Assembly: GCA_014695345.1 (NCBI GenBank)
Contig: JACJOC010000087.1
Coordinates: 170,162 to 234,161, forward strand
Direction of reading: 5' to 3'
DNA length: 64,000 bases
Source: Cyanobacteria bacterium FACHB-471
Lineage (GTDB): Bacteria; Cyanobacteriota; Cyanobacteriia; Elainellales; Elainellaceae
In this document: piece after piece, positions 29,457 to 38,362 of the stretch
Numbering within the stretch: position 1 is the stretch's first letter
How the letters are laid out: every line of letters starts with the position of its first letter
The notes under the pieces: generated by a model
The model's input: the letters and a program-made list of their open reading frames with translations, nothing else
Told to the model about the DNA's origin: nothing
Database searches by the model: none
Translations under genes and position numbers: made by a program

Positions 29457-31259
29457 ATGACTGACGTACCCGTCTCTCGTATCCGTAATTTTTCTATCAT
29501 TGCCCACATTGATCACGGCAAGTCTACTCTGGCAGATCGTTTGCTCCAGGTAACTGGTACTGTGAGCGATCGCGAGATGAAGCAGCAGTTTCTCGACAAC
29601 ATGGAGTTGGAGCGAGAACGGGGCATCACCATCAAATTGCAAGCTGCTCGGATGAACTACACCGCCAGAGATGGGCAGCAATACGTTCTAAATCTGATTG
29701 ATACCCCTGGTCACGTTGACTTTTCCTATGAGGTGTCGCGATCGCTTGCCGCTTGCGAAGGGGCCTTGCTCGTGGTTGATGCATCCCAAGGGGTAGAAGC
29801 GCAAACCTTGGCAAACGTTTACCTGGCGCTAGAACATAATCTGGAAATTATTCCAGTTTTAAACAAAATCGACTTGCCTGGTGCTGACCCCGAGCGAGTC
29901 AAATCAGAAATTGAAGAGATTATTGGACTTGATTGCAGCGGCGCAATTCTCGCCTCCGCCAAAGAAGGAATCGGAATTAACGAAATTCTGGAGTCAATTG
30001 TCTACCTGGTGCCGCCACCCCAAGATACGGTAGAGGAACCGCTCCGTGCCCTGATTTTTGACAGCTATTACGACAGCTATCGGGGTGTGATTGTCTATTT
30101 CCGGGTAATGGATGGAACGGTGAGGAAAGGCGATCGCATCCGGCTCATGGCATCCAAGAAAGAGTACGAAATTGACGAATTGGGCGTGCTTTCCCCAACC
30201 CAAATTCAGGTCGAAGAGCTGCACGCTGGCGAAGTGGGCTACATTGCCGCTGCCATCAAATCGGTTGAAGATGCCCGTGTCGGTGATACTATCACCCAGG
30301 CAAAAAATCCTGCCTCCGCTATGCTGCCCGGCTATACCGAAGCAAAGCCAATGGTATTTTGTGGGCTGTTTCCCACTGATGCAGACCAGTTTGAAGACTT
30401 ACGCGAAGCTCTCGAAAAGCTGCGTCTCAGCGATGCCGCTTTGCAGTATGAGCCGGAAACCTCCAGCGCAATGGGCTTTGGCTTTCGCTGTGGCTTCCTG
30501 GGTCTGCTACACATGGAAATCGTCCAGGAACGCTTGGAGCGCGAATATGGGCTGGATCTGATCACAACAGCGCCATCTGTGATCTATCAGGTCACTAAAC
30601 TTGATGGTGAAGTTGTCATGATCGACAACCCCAGTCTCCTGCCCGATCCTCAACAGCGTGAAAAAATTGAGGAACCCTACGTCAAAGTCGATATGATCAC
30701 GCCGGAGGAGTTCGTTGGAGCTTTGATGGAGCTAAGCCAAAATCGGCGCGGTGACTTTAAAGACATGAAATATCTGGCTCAGGGACGCACTACCCTAACC
30801 TACGAATTGCCTCTAGCAGAAGTCGTGACTGACTTTTTTGACCAGATGAAGTCGCGATCGCGAGGTTACGCCAGCATGGAATATCATCTGATTGGCTACC
30901 GAGAGAACCCCTTAGCCAAGCTGGACATCCTAATCAATGGTGATCCAGTTGATCCCTTAGCGACCATCGTTCACCGCGACAAGGCTTATTACGTCGGCAA
31001 AGCATTGGTCGAGAAGCTCAAAGAACTGATCCCGCGTCATCAGTTTAAAATTCCGATTCAAGCCTCTATCGGCAGTCGAGTTATTGCCAGTGAAAGCATT
31101 CCGGCTTTACGTAAAGATGTACTAGCTAAATGTTATGGCGGTGATATCAGTCGTAAGAAAAAACTATTGCAAAAGCAGGCGAAGGGTAAGAAACGCTTGA
31201 AATCAATTGGGACAGTAGACGTACCTCAAGAAGCATTTATGGCAGTGCTAAAACTTTAG
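29457..31259 (+). CDS. lepA: Elongation factor 4 (LepA), translational GTPase
   Basis: 600 residues from the ATG at 29457 ([22 protein letters not shown]), the standard family length. GAGG lies three bases upstream. G motifs are [22 protein letters not shown] and NKID. The C-terminal LepA domain ends [19 protein letters not shown]. It back-translocates or remodels stalled ribosomes and helps ribosome assembly. It is followed by a strong terminator. Confidence 0.98.
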   Translation: MTDVPVSRIRNFSIIAHIDHGKSTLADRLLQVTGTVSDREMKQQFLDNMELERERGITIKLQAARMNYTARDGQQYVLNLIDTPGHVDFSYEVSRSLAACEGALLVVDASQGVEAQTLANVYLALEHNLEIIPVLNKIDLPGADPERVKSEIEEIIGLDCSGAILASAKEGIGINEILESIVYLVPPPQDTVEEPLRALIFDSYYDSYRGVIVYFRVMDGTVRKGDRIRLMASKKEYEIDELGVLSPTQIQVEELHAGEVGYIAAAIKSVEDARVGDTITQAKNPASAMLPGYTEAKPMVFCGLFPTDADQFEDLREALEKLRLSDAALQYEPETSSAMGFGFRCGFLGLLHMEIVQERLEREYGLDLITTAPSVIYQVTKLDGEVVMIDNPSLLPDPQQREKIEEPYVKVDMITPEEFVGALMELSQNRRGDFKDMKYLAQGRTTLTYELPLAEVVTDFFDQMKSRSRGYASMEYHLIGYRENPLAKLDILINGDPVDPLATIVHRDKAYYVGKALVEKLKELIPRHQFKIPIQASIGSRVIASESIPALRKDVLAKCYGGDISRKKKLLQKQAKGKKRLKSIGTVDVPQEAFMAVLKL

Positions 31260-31324
31260 TGGTTTATTCCCTTCCTGCTTTAGATGCCTTGAGATATGTA
31301 GCCATAGCTACGAAGGTTAATGAA

Positions 31325-31365
31325 AAAAATGGAGGATAGTATCGCCTATCCTCCATTTTTGTTTT
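31325..31365 (+). terminator. Rho-independent terminator after lepA
   Basis: A perfect 15-bp stem (31325-31339 with 31346-31360, core GGAGGATAG) with a 6-nt loop, followed by TTTTTGTTTT. Confidence 0.9.
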
Positions 31366-31671
31366 CGATTTCAAAATCAGCCTTTCGACACTTGCATATT
31401 TATAACGGACATGGGGAACTTGAGTTTATAAAATTCTTCAACAACGATTAATAGAGCGTTGAAGATTTGGTGAACCATACACCCTATGTCCTCATCAGAC
31501 CTTAAATCTCTGTTAAGTTGCTTACAAAGCGCTAACAACATTGTCAGGACTGGACGATACTTTGATTCCAGGTTAGCTTGAAGCTTAAATCCTGGCTGGC
31601 GAGGGTGCAGGTCTAGCGACCATTTTGAACAATTCAGCCCTCCTACTTCAAATAACTGTAGCTGCAAAATT
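31366..31671. other. Intergenic region before the UDP-glucuronate decarboxylase gene
   Basis: A - strand frame (31377-31766) runs through the gap and into the next gene's start. Its N-terminal part is just the antisense of that gene, so it is not called. Otherwise only promoter and leader sequence is expected. Confidence 0.45.
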
Positions 31672-32625
31672 ATGCGAATCCTAGTCACGGGTGGTGCGGG
31701 TTTTATTGGCTCCCACCTCATCGATCGCCTGCTCGAAGATGAGCATGAGGTAATCTGTTTAGACAATTTCTACACAGGTCACAAGCGGAACTTGCTCCGC
31801 TGGTTGAATCATCCCTACTTCGAGTTGATTCGTCACGACATCACTGAGCCGATTCGGTTAGAAGCGGATCAGATTTATCATCTGGCTTGCCCAGCCTCTC
31901 CCGTACATTATCAGTACAACCCAGTTAAAACCATCAAAACGAATGTGATGGGAACGCTGAATATGCTGGGACTAGCAAAACGAGTCAAGGCTAGATTTTT
32001 ATTAGCGTCCACTTCTGAAGTCTATGGTGATCCAGAGGTCCATCCGCAGACAGAAGAGTATCGCGGCAACGTTAATCCCATCGGTATTCGCAGTTGCTAC
32101 GACGAGGGCAAGCGAGTTGCGGAAACCTTGGCATTCGACTACCACCGCCAGAATGACGTAGAAATTCGCGTTGCTCGAATTTTCAACACCTACGGACCCA
32201 GAATGCTAGAAAACGATGGTCGTGTCGTTAGCAATTTTGTGGTGCAAGCATTAAGAAATCAACCTTTGACGGTCTATGGAGAAGGTTCGCAAACCCGCAG
32301 CTTCTGCTACGTCTCCGACTTGGTGGAAGGGTTGATGCGGTTGATGAATGGTGACCATACGGGTCCAGTTAACTTGGGCAACCCGGATGAGTACACGATT
32401 TTACAATTGGCTCAAGCAGTGCAGCAAATGGTCAATCCTGATGTAGAGATTAAATTTGAAACTCTGCCACAGGATGATCCCCGTCGCCGCAAGCCAGACA
32501 TTACCAGAGCCAAAACCTGGTTAGGTTGGCAGCCTACAGTTCCCTTGAAGGAGGGTTTGCAGTTGACTGTAGAAGACTTTAGGACTCGAATTGGCGATCG
32601 CAGTCCTCAGCCGATTTCAAAGTAA
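31672..32625 (+). CDS. UDP-glucuronate decarboxylase (UDP-xylose synthase), SDR family
   Basis: 317 residues. The NAD motif is GGAGFIGSH at the N-terminus. Next come [20 protein letters not shown], the catalytic region STSEVYGDP and YDEGKR (Tyr and Lys of YxxxK), and [18 protein letters not shown] and the YDEGKR site are typical of UXS rather than plain UDP-glucose epimerases. It converts UDP-glucuronate to UDP-xylose (or the 4-keto intermediate) for exopolysaccharide or lipopolysaccharide. The next gene, ugd, makes its substrate; the 139-bp gap contains a hairpin. Confidence 0.93.
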   Translation: MRILVTGGAGFIGSHLIDRLLEDEHEVICLDNFYTGHKRNLLRWLNHPYFELIRHDITEPIRLEADQIYHLACPASPVHYQYNPVKTIKTNVMGTLNMLGLAKRVKARFLLASTSEVYGDPEVHPQTEEYRGNVNPIGIRSCYDEGKRVAETLAFDYHRQNDVEIRVARIFNTYGPRMLENDGRVVSNFVVQALRNQPLTVYGEGSQTRSFCYVSDLVEGLMRLMNGDHTGPVNLGNPDEYTILQLAQAVQQMVNPDVEIKFETLPQDDPRRRKPDITRAKTWLGWQPTVPLKEGLQLTVEDFRTRIGDRSPQPISK

Positions 32626-32633
32626 TCCCTTTG

Positions 32634-32662
32634 AGGAATTGTCAGTAAACCTGACAATTCCT
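32634..32662. repeat. 12-bp perfect inverted repeat between the UXS gene and ugd
   Basis: AGGAATTGTCAG and CTGACAATTCCT flank a 5-nt loop. There is no T-run, so partial attenuation or mRNA processing is as likely as termination. Confidence 0.6.
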
Positions 32663-32764
32663 TACCTTCAGAAATAACAATTTCTATCTTTAGGTAGGGA
32701 TTAGTTACAGCTCTTTCCACACTCATTGTTTCACTAACCTGCTCTTTCGCGAGGATGCACCCCT

Positions 32765-34156
32765 ATGCGTGTTTGTGTCATTGGTACAGGATATGTTGGC
32801 TTGGTCACCGGAGTTTGTTTAGCGCACATCGGGCACGAGGTAATTTGCGTTGACAACAATGAAGAGAAAGTCAAACTGATGCAGTCAGGGCAATCCCCTA
32901 TTTTTGAACCTGGCTTATCAGAACTGATGCAGAGTGCAATTCAGGATCAGCGCATTTTGTTTACTAGCGATTTGGCTGCTGGTGTATCTCATGGCGAGGT
33001 TTTATTTATTGCAGTTGGTACCCCTCCTTTGCCTACTGGAGAGAGCGACACCCGTTATGTAGAGGCGGTTGCCCGTGGAATTGGCTCTAACCTGAATGGC
33101 GGCTATAAAGTAATTGTAAATAAGTCGACTGTACCCATTGGTTCTGGTGACTGGGTGCGAATGATTGTACTAGATGGCATTGCTGAGCGGCAAAAGTCTC
33201 TGGTTCCTGCTGGTGGGATTGTAGAAGAATTGCCTCCAGCTGAGGTTGAAGCTGACTTTGATGTGGTGAGCAACCCAGAATTTCTGCGGGAAGGTTCAGC
33301 GGTATTCGATACCTTCAACCCTGACCGGATTGTTTTGGGCAGTAACAGTCAGAAGGCGGTCGCCATGATGAAAGAGCTGTATGCTCCGATTGTGTCTCGT
33401 CAGTTCGCCGCAGACCAATCTCTTCCAACGGTGCCTGTAGTTGTCACCGACATCAGCTCGGCTGAAATGGTCAAGTATGCCTCAAATGCTTTCCTGGCGA
33501 CCAAGATTAGCTTCATCAACGAAGTCGCAAATATTTGCGATCGCGTAGGTGCGGATGTCACTCAAGTCGCCAAAGGCATCGGTTTGGATTCCCGCATCGG
33601 CAGCAAATTTTTGCAAGCAGGCATTGGCTGGGGTGGATCTTGTTTCCCCAAAGATGTCTCAGCGCTAATTCATACGGCAGATGACTACGGCTACGAGGCA
33701 CAGCTGCTTAAGGCAGCTGTCAGTGTCAACCAGCGCCAACGACTGATCACGATTGAGAAGCTTCAGCAAGTCCTGAAAATTCTCAAAGGCAAGACCGTGG
33801 GACTGTTAGGCTTGACCTTTAAGCCTGACACTGACGACATGCGAGACGCACCCGCACTTGACCTGATTGAAAACTTGTCCCGTTTGGGCACCAAGGTTAA
33901 GGCTTTTGACCCGCTGGTTTCACAAACAGGAATGCGTCACGGGCTGTCGAATGTAATTGTGGAAACTGATCCAGAGCGTTTGGCTGATGGTTGTGATGCA
34001 CTAGTTCTCGTAACGGACTGGGCACAGTTCCGTACGCTTGACTACGCCAAAATGTCTAAGCTGATGAACAACCCAGTGATGATTGACGGTCGTAACTTCC
34101 TGGATCAAGAAACATTGGAAGCGGTTGGTTTCCGCTATGTAGGGGTCGGTCGCTAA
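32765..34156 (+). CDS. ugd: UDP-glucose 6-dehydrogenase
   Basis: 463 residues. The N-terminal NAD motif is GTGYVGLVTG. Then come VGTPPLP, NPEFLREG, the substrate-binding KYASNAFLATK and catalytic Cys293 in GWGGSCFPKD. It oxidises UDP-glucose twice to UDP-glucuronate. It forms a pathway with the upstream decarboxylase. A Glu/Pro-containing insert (about 140-164) interrupts the N-terminal domain relative to the shortest homologues. Confidence 0.97.
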   Translation: MRVCVIGTGYVGLVTGVCLAHIGHEVICVDNNEEKVKLMQSGQSPIFEPGLSELMQSAIQDQRILFTSDLAAGVSHGEVLFIAVGTPPLPTGESDTRYVEAVARGIGSNLNGGYKVIVNKSTVPIGSGDWVRMIVLDGIAERQKSLVPAGGIVEELPPAEVEADFDVVSNPEFLREGSAVFDTFNPDRIVLGSNSQKAVAMMKELYAPIVSRQFAADQSLPTVPVVVTDISSAEMVKYASNAFLATKISFINEVANICDRVGADVTQVAKGIGLDSRIGSKFLQAGIGWGGSCFPKDVSALIHTADDYGYEAQLLKAAVSVNQRQRLITIEKLQQVLKILKGKTVGLLGLTFKPDTDDMRDAPALDLIENLSRLGTKVKAFDPLVSQTGMRHGLSNVIVETDPERLADGCDALVLVTDWAQFRTLDYAKMSKLMNNPVMIDGRNFLDQETLEAVGFRYVGVGR

Positions 34157-34266
34157 GCCAATACGGAGGTTGTCTGTCGCGAAACAAGGGGCTTAAGCCC
34201 ATTGTCGTCTGCTGCTTACTCAATATTGCTTTTGGCCGAGTTCTGACAAATTAGGATAACGTTTGG

Positions 34267-34301
34267 TAGGGGTTAAGTGCAGTCGCTTGCCCCTATTTTT
34301 T
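34267..34301 (+). terminator. Terminator after ugd
   Basis: TAGGGGTTAAG pairs with CTTGCCCCTA with one bulge, followed by a run of T ending at 34301. It lies about 110 bp after the ugd stop and before the endonuclease V start. Confidence 0.7.
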
Positions 34302-34343
34302 ATGTGCCTGAATGAGGGCAAGGCTACGAGAAGGGTGGTCGCC

Positions 34344-35003
34344 ATGAAGATTAACCAAGAATATGATTGGGCAAAAACGGCTGAGGAGGCGATCGCCCTC
34401 CAACAATCCCTGAAAGAGCGGGTGATCACTACCGACTGTCTCGGTATTGTGGACTTTGTCGCAGGAGTTGATGTGGGGTTTGAGGATAATGGAGACACTA
34501 CTCGTGCTGCGGTAGCAGTTTTGAGTTTTCCTGAATTGGAGTTGAAAGAGCAGGCGATCGCCCGCCGCCCCACTTCGTTTCCCTATATTCCTGGGTTGTT
34601 GTCTTTCCGAGAAGTGCCTGCCGTTTTGGATGCCTTGGAGCAGCTCACAATCACACCGGACTTGCTGCTCTGTGACGGACAGGGAATTGCCCATCCGCGT
34701 CGATTGGGCATTGCCTCTCACATAGGGCTGTTGGTAGACTTGCCTACTGTCGGAGTGGCAAAGTCCCGGCTGTTTGGTAAACATGGCGAGGTGCCAGATC
34801 AAAAAGGAAGTTGGGTAGCCCTGCTACACAAAGGCGAAACAATCGGAGCGGTCTTGCGGACGCGTCCCAACACAAAACCGCTTTACATTTCGCCTGGACA
34901 CCGAATCAGTCTGGAAACATCGATTGAATATGTGCTTGCCTGTACTCCAAAGTATCGGCTGCCTGAAACAACTCGCTTTGCTCACAAGCTGGCTTCAGGT
35001 TAG
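34344..35003 (+). CDS. nfi: Endonuclease V (deoxyinosine repair)
   Basis: 219 residues from ATG 34344, preceded by GAAGGG. An open extension to 34263 lies within the ugd terminator and is rejected. Active-site motifs are AGVDVGF (first Asp), the FPYIPGLLSFRE wedge, LLLCDGQGIAHPR (second catalytic Asp) and VGVAKSRL (Lys). It nicks DNA near deaminated purines. Its stop overlaps the convergent next gene within a TTAG. Confidence 0.95.
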   Translation: MKINQEYDWAKTAEEAIALQQSLKERVITTDCLGIVDFVAGVDVGFEDNGDTTRAAVAVLSFPELELKEQAIARRPTSFPYIPGLLSFREVPAVLDALEQLTITPDLLLCDGQGIAHPRRLGIASHIGLLVDLPTVGVAKSRLFGKHGEVPDQKGSWVALLHKGETIGAVLRTRPNTKPLYISPGHRISLETSIEYVLACTPKYRLPETTRFAHKLASG

Positions 35004-36121
35004 GTGAACCGTTTAGAAGCATTTTGGTCAGCTTCACGGCAGAGTGCGGCAACTGCTGCTCCAGCGCGATCGCCCATTAGCTTTTGCTGGTCATAGCCAA
35101 ACACTAGTTCCCAAGCATCATTGGGGTACTGGTTAATCAGTGGCAAAGCAACCTCGTCGAGCATCCAGCGTCCATGCAATTTATCGACTTTGATGTGCAA
35201 ATCCCAGTAGCCCGTAGCGTTTTCTGAAAGCCCCAACCGCTGGGCGGCGTTGCTATAAACGCTGAAGGCAGCAGGGACCGAGATTTCTGTGTGTAGCAAT
35301 CCACCTACGTAGCGCAAAAAGTACCGCTTGCGCTCAGATAGCAAGAAACTGTGGTTGATTGTTGCCAAAACTTCCCAGGGTACCAGACCGAAGTAGGCTT
35401 CTGGCTCAGTTTCCATGTCTAATTCCTCTAGCATTCGGGTGAAGTAGGAGGAATGTTTGCGGTTGAGCCGACCTGCTCCGTATTCTTCTACCAGCAGGCG
35501 AGTTAGAACAGATTGAATCTCGTTGCTAACGCCGCCCAAGGTGCGGGATAGTTGACTGGCTTCTACCAAGCCGTCAAGAGAGGCGATCGCCAGCAACCGA
35601 CGATACCCTGCTTCTTGCATTTCCTCTTGAAAATATCTGCCATTTTCTGATAGCTCTGGCTCCAGATCCTCAGCGGCTCGGTCGGTTAGTGCTTGGGTAA
35701 CATCCAGATTTTGCAACGTTTCCAGCGATAGCTGTGAGGCTTCCCACTGCTGCCAGGACAGTTCAATCTGATCCCGCACGTCTTGTAGATAAACGGAGCG
35801 TTCGTTGCAGTAATTTCGCAGATCATCAAACCAAAACAGCTTTAGGCGATTGATCCGATACAAAATTCGCTGTGTAAATAGACGGGCCAAGTTAGAGCAG
35901 TTTGCTGACTGGTAGGCTGCGGAAATCGCTAAATCTAAGACTTGCTCAAAAGCATTAACGCGCTCGACATGGCGGTCTAGATTTTGATCCAAATCTTCTA
36001 CTTCTAATAAATGAGTAAAGTGTTGCTCCGCCTGAGCGTAATCCGCTTTAGTTAGCTGGGTGGTTGTTCTCCAGCTTGCCTCTAGGTCAGGGTTTGGAAG
36101 TGTAACCTGATTACCGTGCAT
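35000..36121 (-). CDS. Heme-oxygenase-like, iron-containing redox enzyme family protein
   Basis: 373 residues, all-helical. The C-terminal two-thirds matches the heme-oxygenase-like fold of diiron or cofactor-binding proteins: EYGAGRLNRKHSSYF, then HSFLLSERKRYF, and GYWDLHIKVDKLHGRWM. Glu and His residues in these helices could be metal ligands. Exact chemistry is unknown; relatives include diiron oxidases and oxygenases. The start ATG at 36121 is used. It overlaps the nfi stop by 4 bp, convergent. Confidence 0.75.
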   Translation of the reverse strand: MHGNQVTLPNPDLEASWRTTTQLTKADYAQAEQHFTHLLEVEDLDQNLDRHVERVNAFEQVLDLAISAAYQSANCSNLARLFTQRILYRINRLKLFWFDDLRNYCNERSVYLQDVRDQIELSWQQWEASQLSLETLQNLDVTQALTDRAAEDLEPELSENGRYFQEEMQEAGYRRLLAIASLDGLVEASQLSRTLGGVSNEIQSVLTRLLVEEYGAGRLNRKHSSYFTRMLEELDMETEPEAYFGLVPWEVLATINHSFLLSERKRYFLRYVGGLLHTEISVPAAFSVYSNAAQRLGLSENATGYWDLHIKVDKLHGRWMLDEVALPLINQYPNDAWELVFGYDQQKLMGDRAGAAVAALCREADQNASKRFT

Positions 36122-36451
36122 GGAATTTATCTATGTAATATTCACTACCATCTTCCGAAACCCCTTGGCTAGATCCATCTGTATTCAGTCGTAGATATAT
36201 TCCATGAAATATTGAACCTTGTACCTATTTCAATAGACATCAGACTTTTATCCCTCTAAGGTATGAGGCGTGGAGCAAGGATTGTAAAGTTTAGAGGAGA
36301 GTTCAACACTTTGCCCAGTTTTGTAGCAGGCAGGAGATTTATTACATCTGCGTATCGGTGCAAGTGATGGCGCTTAATGTCTAACTTGCCAGGTTTCGTA
36401 ATTTGATGGGTTCGTTGGTTCGCAGTCGTTGTGTGAGTCGATGAGGAGTTT
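36122..36451. other. Intergenic region, no gene seen
   Basis: A 330-bp divergent promoter region between the heme-oxygenase-like gene and the Omp85 gene. Stops are frequent; no clear motif. Confidence 0.5.
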
Positions 36452-38167
36452 ATGGAAAGAAACAGAGTGCAGTGCTGCCGGTTATTGGATCTAAAGTTTC
36501 TTGGGCTTGTGGCGGGAGGAGTCGTATTTGCGAATCTATTGTTTATTGAAATGAGTCAGGCACAAACGGTTGGTGAGCTGGAAGGTGAATCAAGTCAACC
36601 ACTTCTGCAACCCGCTGCTGCTGGAGCAGAGGATTTGTTGATGCGGCGATTGCCCATTCCCCCTTCTCCCTCAACCTTACTAACTCAATCAATCGATACT
36701 CTTCCTCCAGAAGAACCACTGTCGCCGCAAACAGAACCAGAGCCAGCCGAAGAATTGCCACCTGAAGGTGAAACAGTTGCGCCACCGGTTGAAGGAGCCA
36801 CCATTGCGGATATTCAAGTGCAATTTGTAGATGAGGACGGACAGCCAACTGAAGGAACGACGCGACCTTTCATCATCACGCGAGAGTTTAACTTGCAGCC
36901 AGGAGACGCTTACAGCCAAGACTTAGCGCAACAAGGGCTGGAGCGGGTCACCGGGCTGAGTATTGTGCGACAGGCAACGCTGGAGTTAGAACCTGCCGAA
37001 GATGGACAGGTGATCATGGTTGTGAATGTGCTGGAAAGCGATCGCTTCTTTGTCGTGCCGGGGTTAACGCTGGCAGCGCCGACTGCGTTTCAGGGCCCTG
37101 CCCGTCCTGTCACCGTTTTGCCTTTGTCGAATCGGGCAGGTGGGACGGCAGGTGGCGTGCGGTTTGGGTTGCGAAACATTGGGGGTAATAATCAGACGCT
37201 GTCGCTAGGGGTTGAAGCGGGTGAAAACACCTTGGGGTTTGACTTGGACTTTAGAGATCCCTGGATTGCGGGCAGTTCATCCCGCACGGGTTATGCCATA
37301 AATCTGTTTAATCAGCGGGGAATCGAACCGGAATTTGATGAGGGCGATCGCGAGGTTGATTTGCCCAATGGCGAAGATCCGTGGGTGCATCGGCTGGGCG
37401 GCGGAGTTGAATTTTTCCGTCCGCTTGCGCCAGATTTTGTGGCGGCGCTAGGAGTGTCTTACCAGCGGATTTCGGTGCGGGATGAGGCGTTCAGCTCTGA
37501 CATTGCTCCTGAAGATGAGTTGGGCAATCGGCTTACCTTTAACGAAGATGGACAGGATGATTTGCTAACGCTTAACTTTTCGGCGGTGCGCGATCGCCGG
37601 GACGATCGCCTCTATCCTACTCAGGGCGACCGATTACGGGTTGGCGTTGACCAATCGATTCCGATTGGCGAGGGCAATATCTTATTCAACCGTCTGGCTG
37701 CTAGCTACACCCGATTCATTCCCTTGTCGCTGTTTGGCTTTACCGAAGGTCCGCGCACATTAGTGCTGAACGTACAGGGAGGTACATTTATCGGCGACTT
37801 GCCGCCCTATGAAGCATTTAGTCTGGGCGGGGCTGGCTCGGTGCGGGGTTATGGTGGCGGTGAAATTGGCACGGGTCGCAGTTTCCTTCAGGGAACGGCT
37901 GAATATCGTTTTCCGATCTTTGGATTCACTGCCTTTGACGAAGATATTGATGTCGGTGGCACGCTGTTTGTGGACTACGCAACTGATTTAGGGACGGGGG
38001 ACAACGTACCGGGTGAACCCGCAGAAGTTCGAGACAAGCCGGGAGACGGTTTGGGTTATGGAGTAGGTTTACGCGCCCGAACGCCCTTTGGACCAGTGCG
38101 GCTGGAGTTTGGACTGAATGATCAGGGGGATAGTGAAGTGATCTTTAATGTTGGCGATCGCTTCTAG
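36452..38167 (+). CDS. Omp85/BamA-superfamily outer-membrane protein with one visible POTRA domain
   Basis: 571 residues. A signal sequence with hydrophobic core about 16-32 ends at SQAQT. A Pro/Glu-rich segment (60-112) follows, then one POTRA domain (about 115-195) and a beta-barrel (about 230-571) with VRGY at 464-467, the conserved loop-6 motif, and a C-terminal aromatic FNVGDRF. The family inserts or translocates proteins across the outer membrane. Cyanobacterial BamA/Omp85 proteins usually have three POTRA domains, so this is a short paralogue. It is monocistronic and followed by dispersed repeats. Confidence 0.88.
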   Translation: MERNRVQCCRLLDLKFLGLVAGGVVFANLLFIEMSQAQTVGELEGESSQPLLQPAAAGAEDLLMRRLPIPPSPSTLLTQSIDTLPPEEPLSPQTEPEPAEELPPEGETVAPPVEGATIADIQVQFVDEDGQPTEGTTRPFIITREFNLQPGDAYSQDLAQQGLERVTGLSIVRQATLELEPAEDGQVIMVVNVLESDRFFVVPGLTLAAPTAFQGPARPVTVLPLSNRAGGTAGGVRFGLRNIGGNNQTLSLGVEAGENTLGFDLDFRDPWIAGSSSRTGYAINLFNQRGIEPEFDEGDREVDLPNGEDPWVHRLGGGVEFFRPLAPDFVAALGVSYQRISVRDEAFSSDIAPEDELGNRLTFNEDGQDDLLTLNFSAVRDRRDDRLYPTQGDRLRVGVDQSIPIGEGNILFNRLAASYTRFIPLSLFGFTEGPRTLVLNVQGGTFIGDLPPYEAFSLGGAGSVRGYGGGEIGTGRSFLQGTAEYRFPIFGFTAFDEDIDVGGTLFVDYATDLGTGDNVPGEPAEVRDKPGDGLGYGVGLRARTPFGPVRLEFGLNDQGDSEVIFNVGDRF

Positions 38168-38181
38168 CTGGAGTTTAGCGG

Positions 38182-38311
38182 CGTAGGTTGGGTGGAGCGT
38201 AGCGAAACCCCAACACTCACAGATCACAACATGCTCTGTTGGGTTTCGTGCCTCAACCCAACCTACGAATTCCTTAACCCCTTGTGGGGGCGATTCGCCA
38301 ATCGCCCCTAC
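38182..38311. repeat. Two dispersed palindromic repeats
   Basis: The first has CGTAGGTTGGGT (38182-38193) paired with ACCCAACCTACG (38256-38267), with an inner CGAAACCCCAACA/TGTTGGGTTTCG pair. The second has GTGGGGGCGATT (38284-38295) opposite AATCGCCCCTAC (38300-38311), with one mismatch. Both types are familiar in cyanobacterial intergenic DNA. Confidence 0.7.
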
Positions 38312-38362
38312 GAGAATTTCCTGGTGAAATCCTGAATCTGTATCTTTGCATCTGTAAAAGAA

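Noticed and set aside
31377..31766. 129-codon - strand ORF between lepA and the UDP-glucuronate decarboxylase gene
   Set aside because: Its N-terminal 30 codons are the antisense of the decarboxylase start, a known source of false ORFs. The rest has no recognisable domain or ribosome-binding site.
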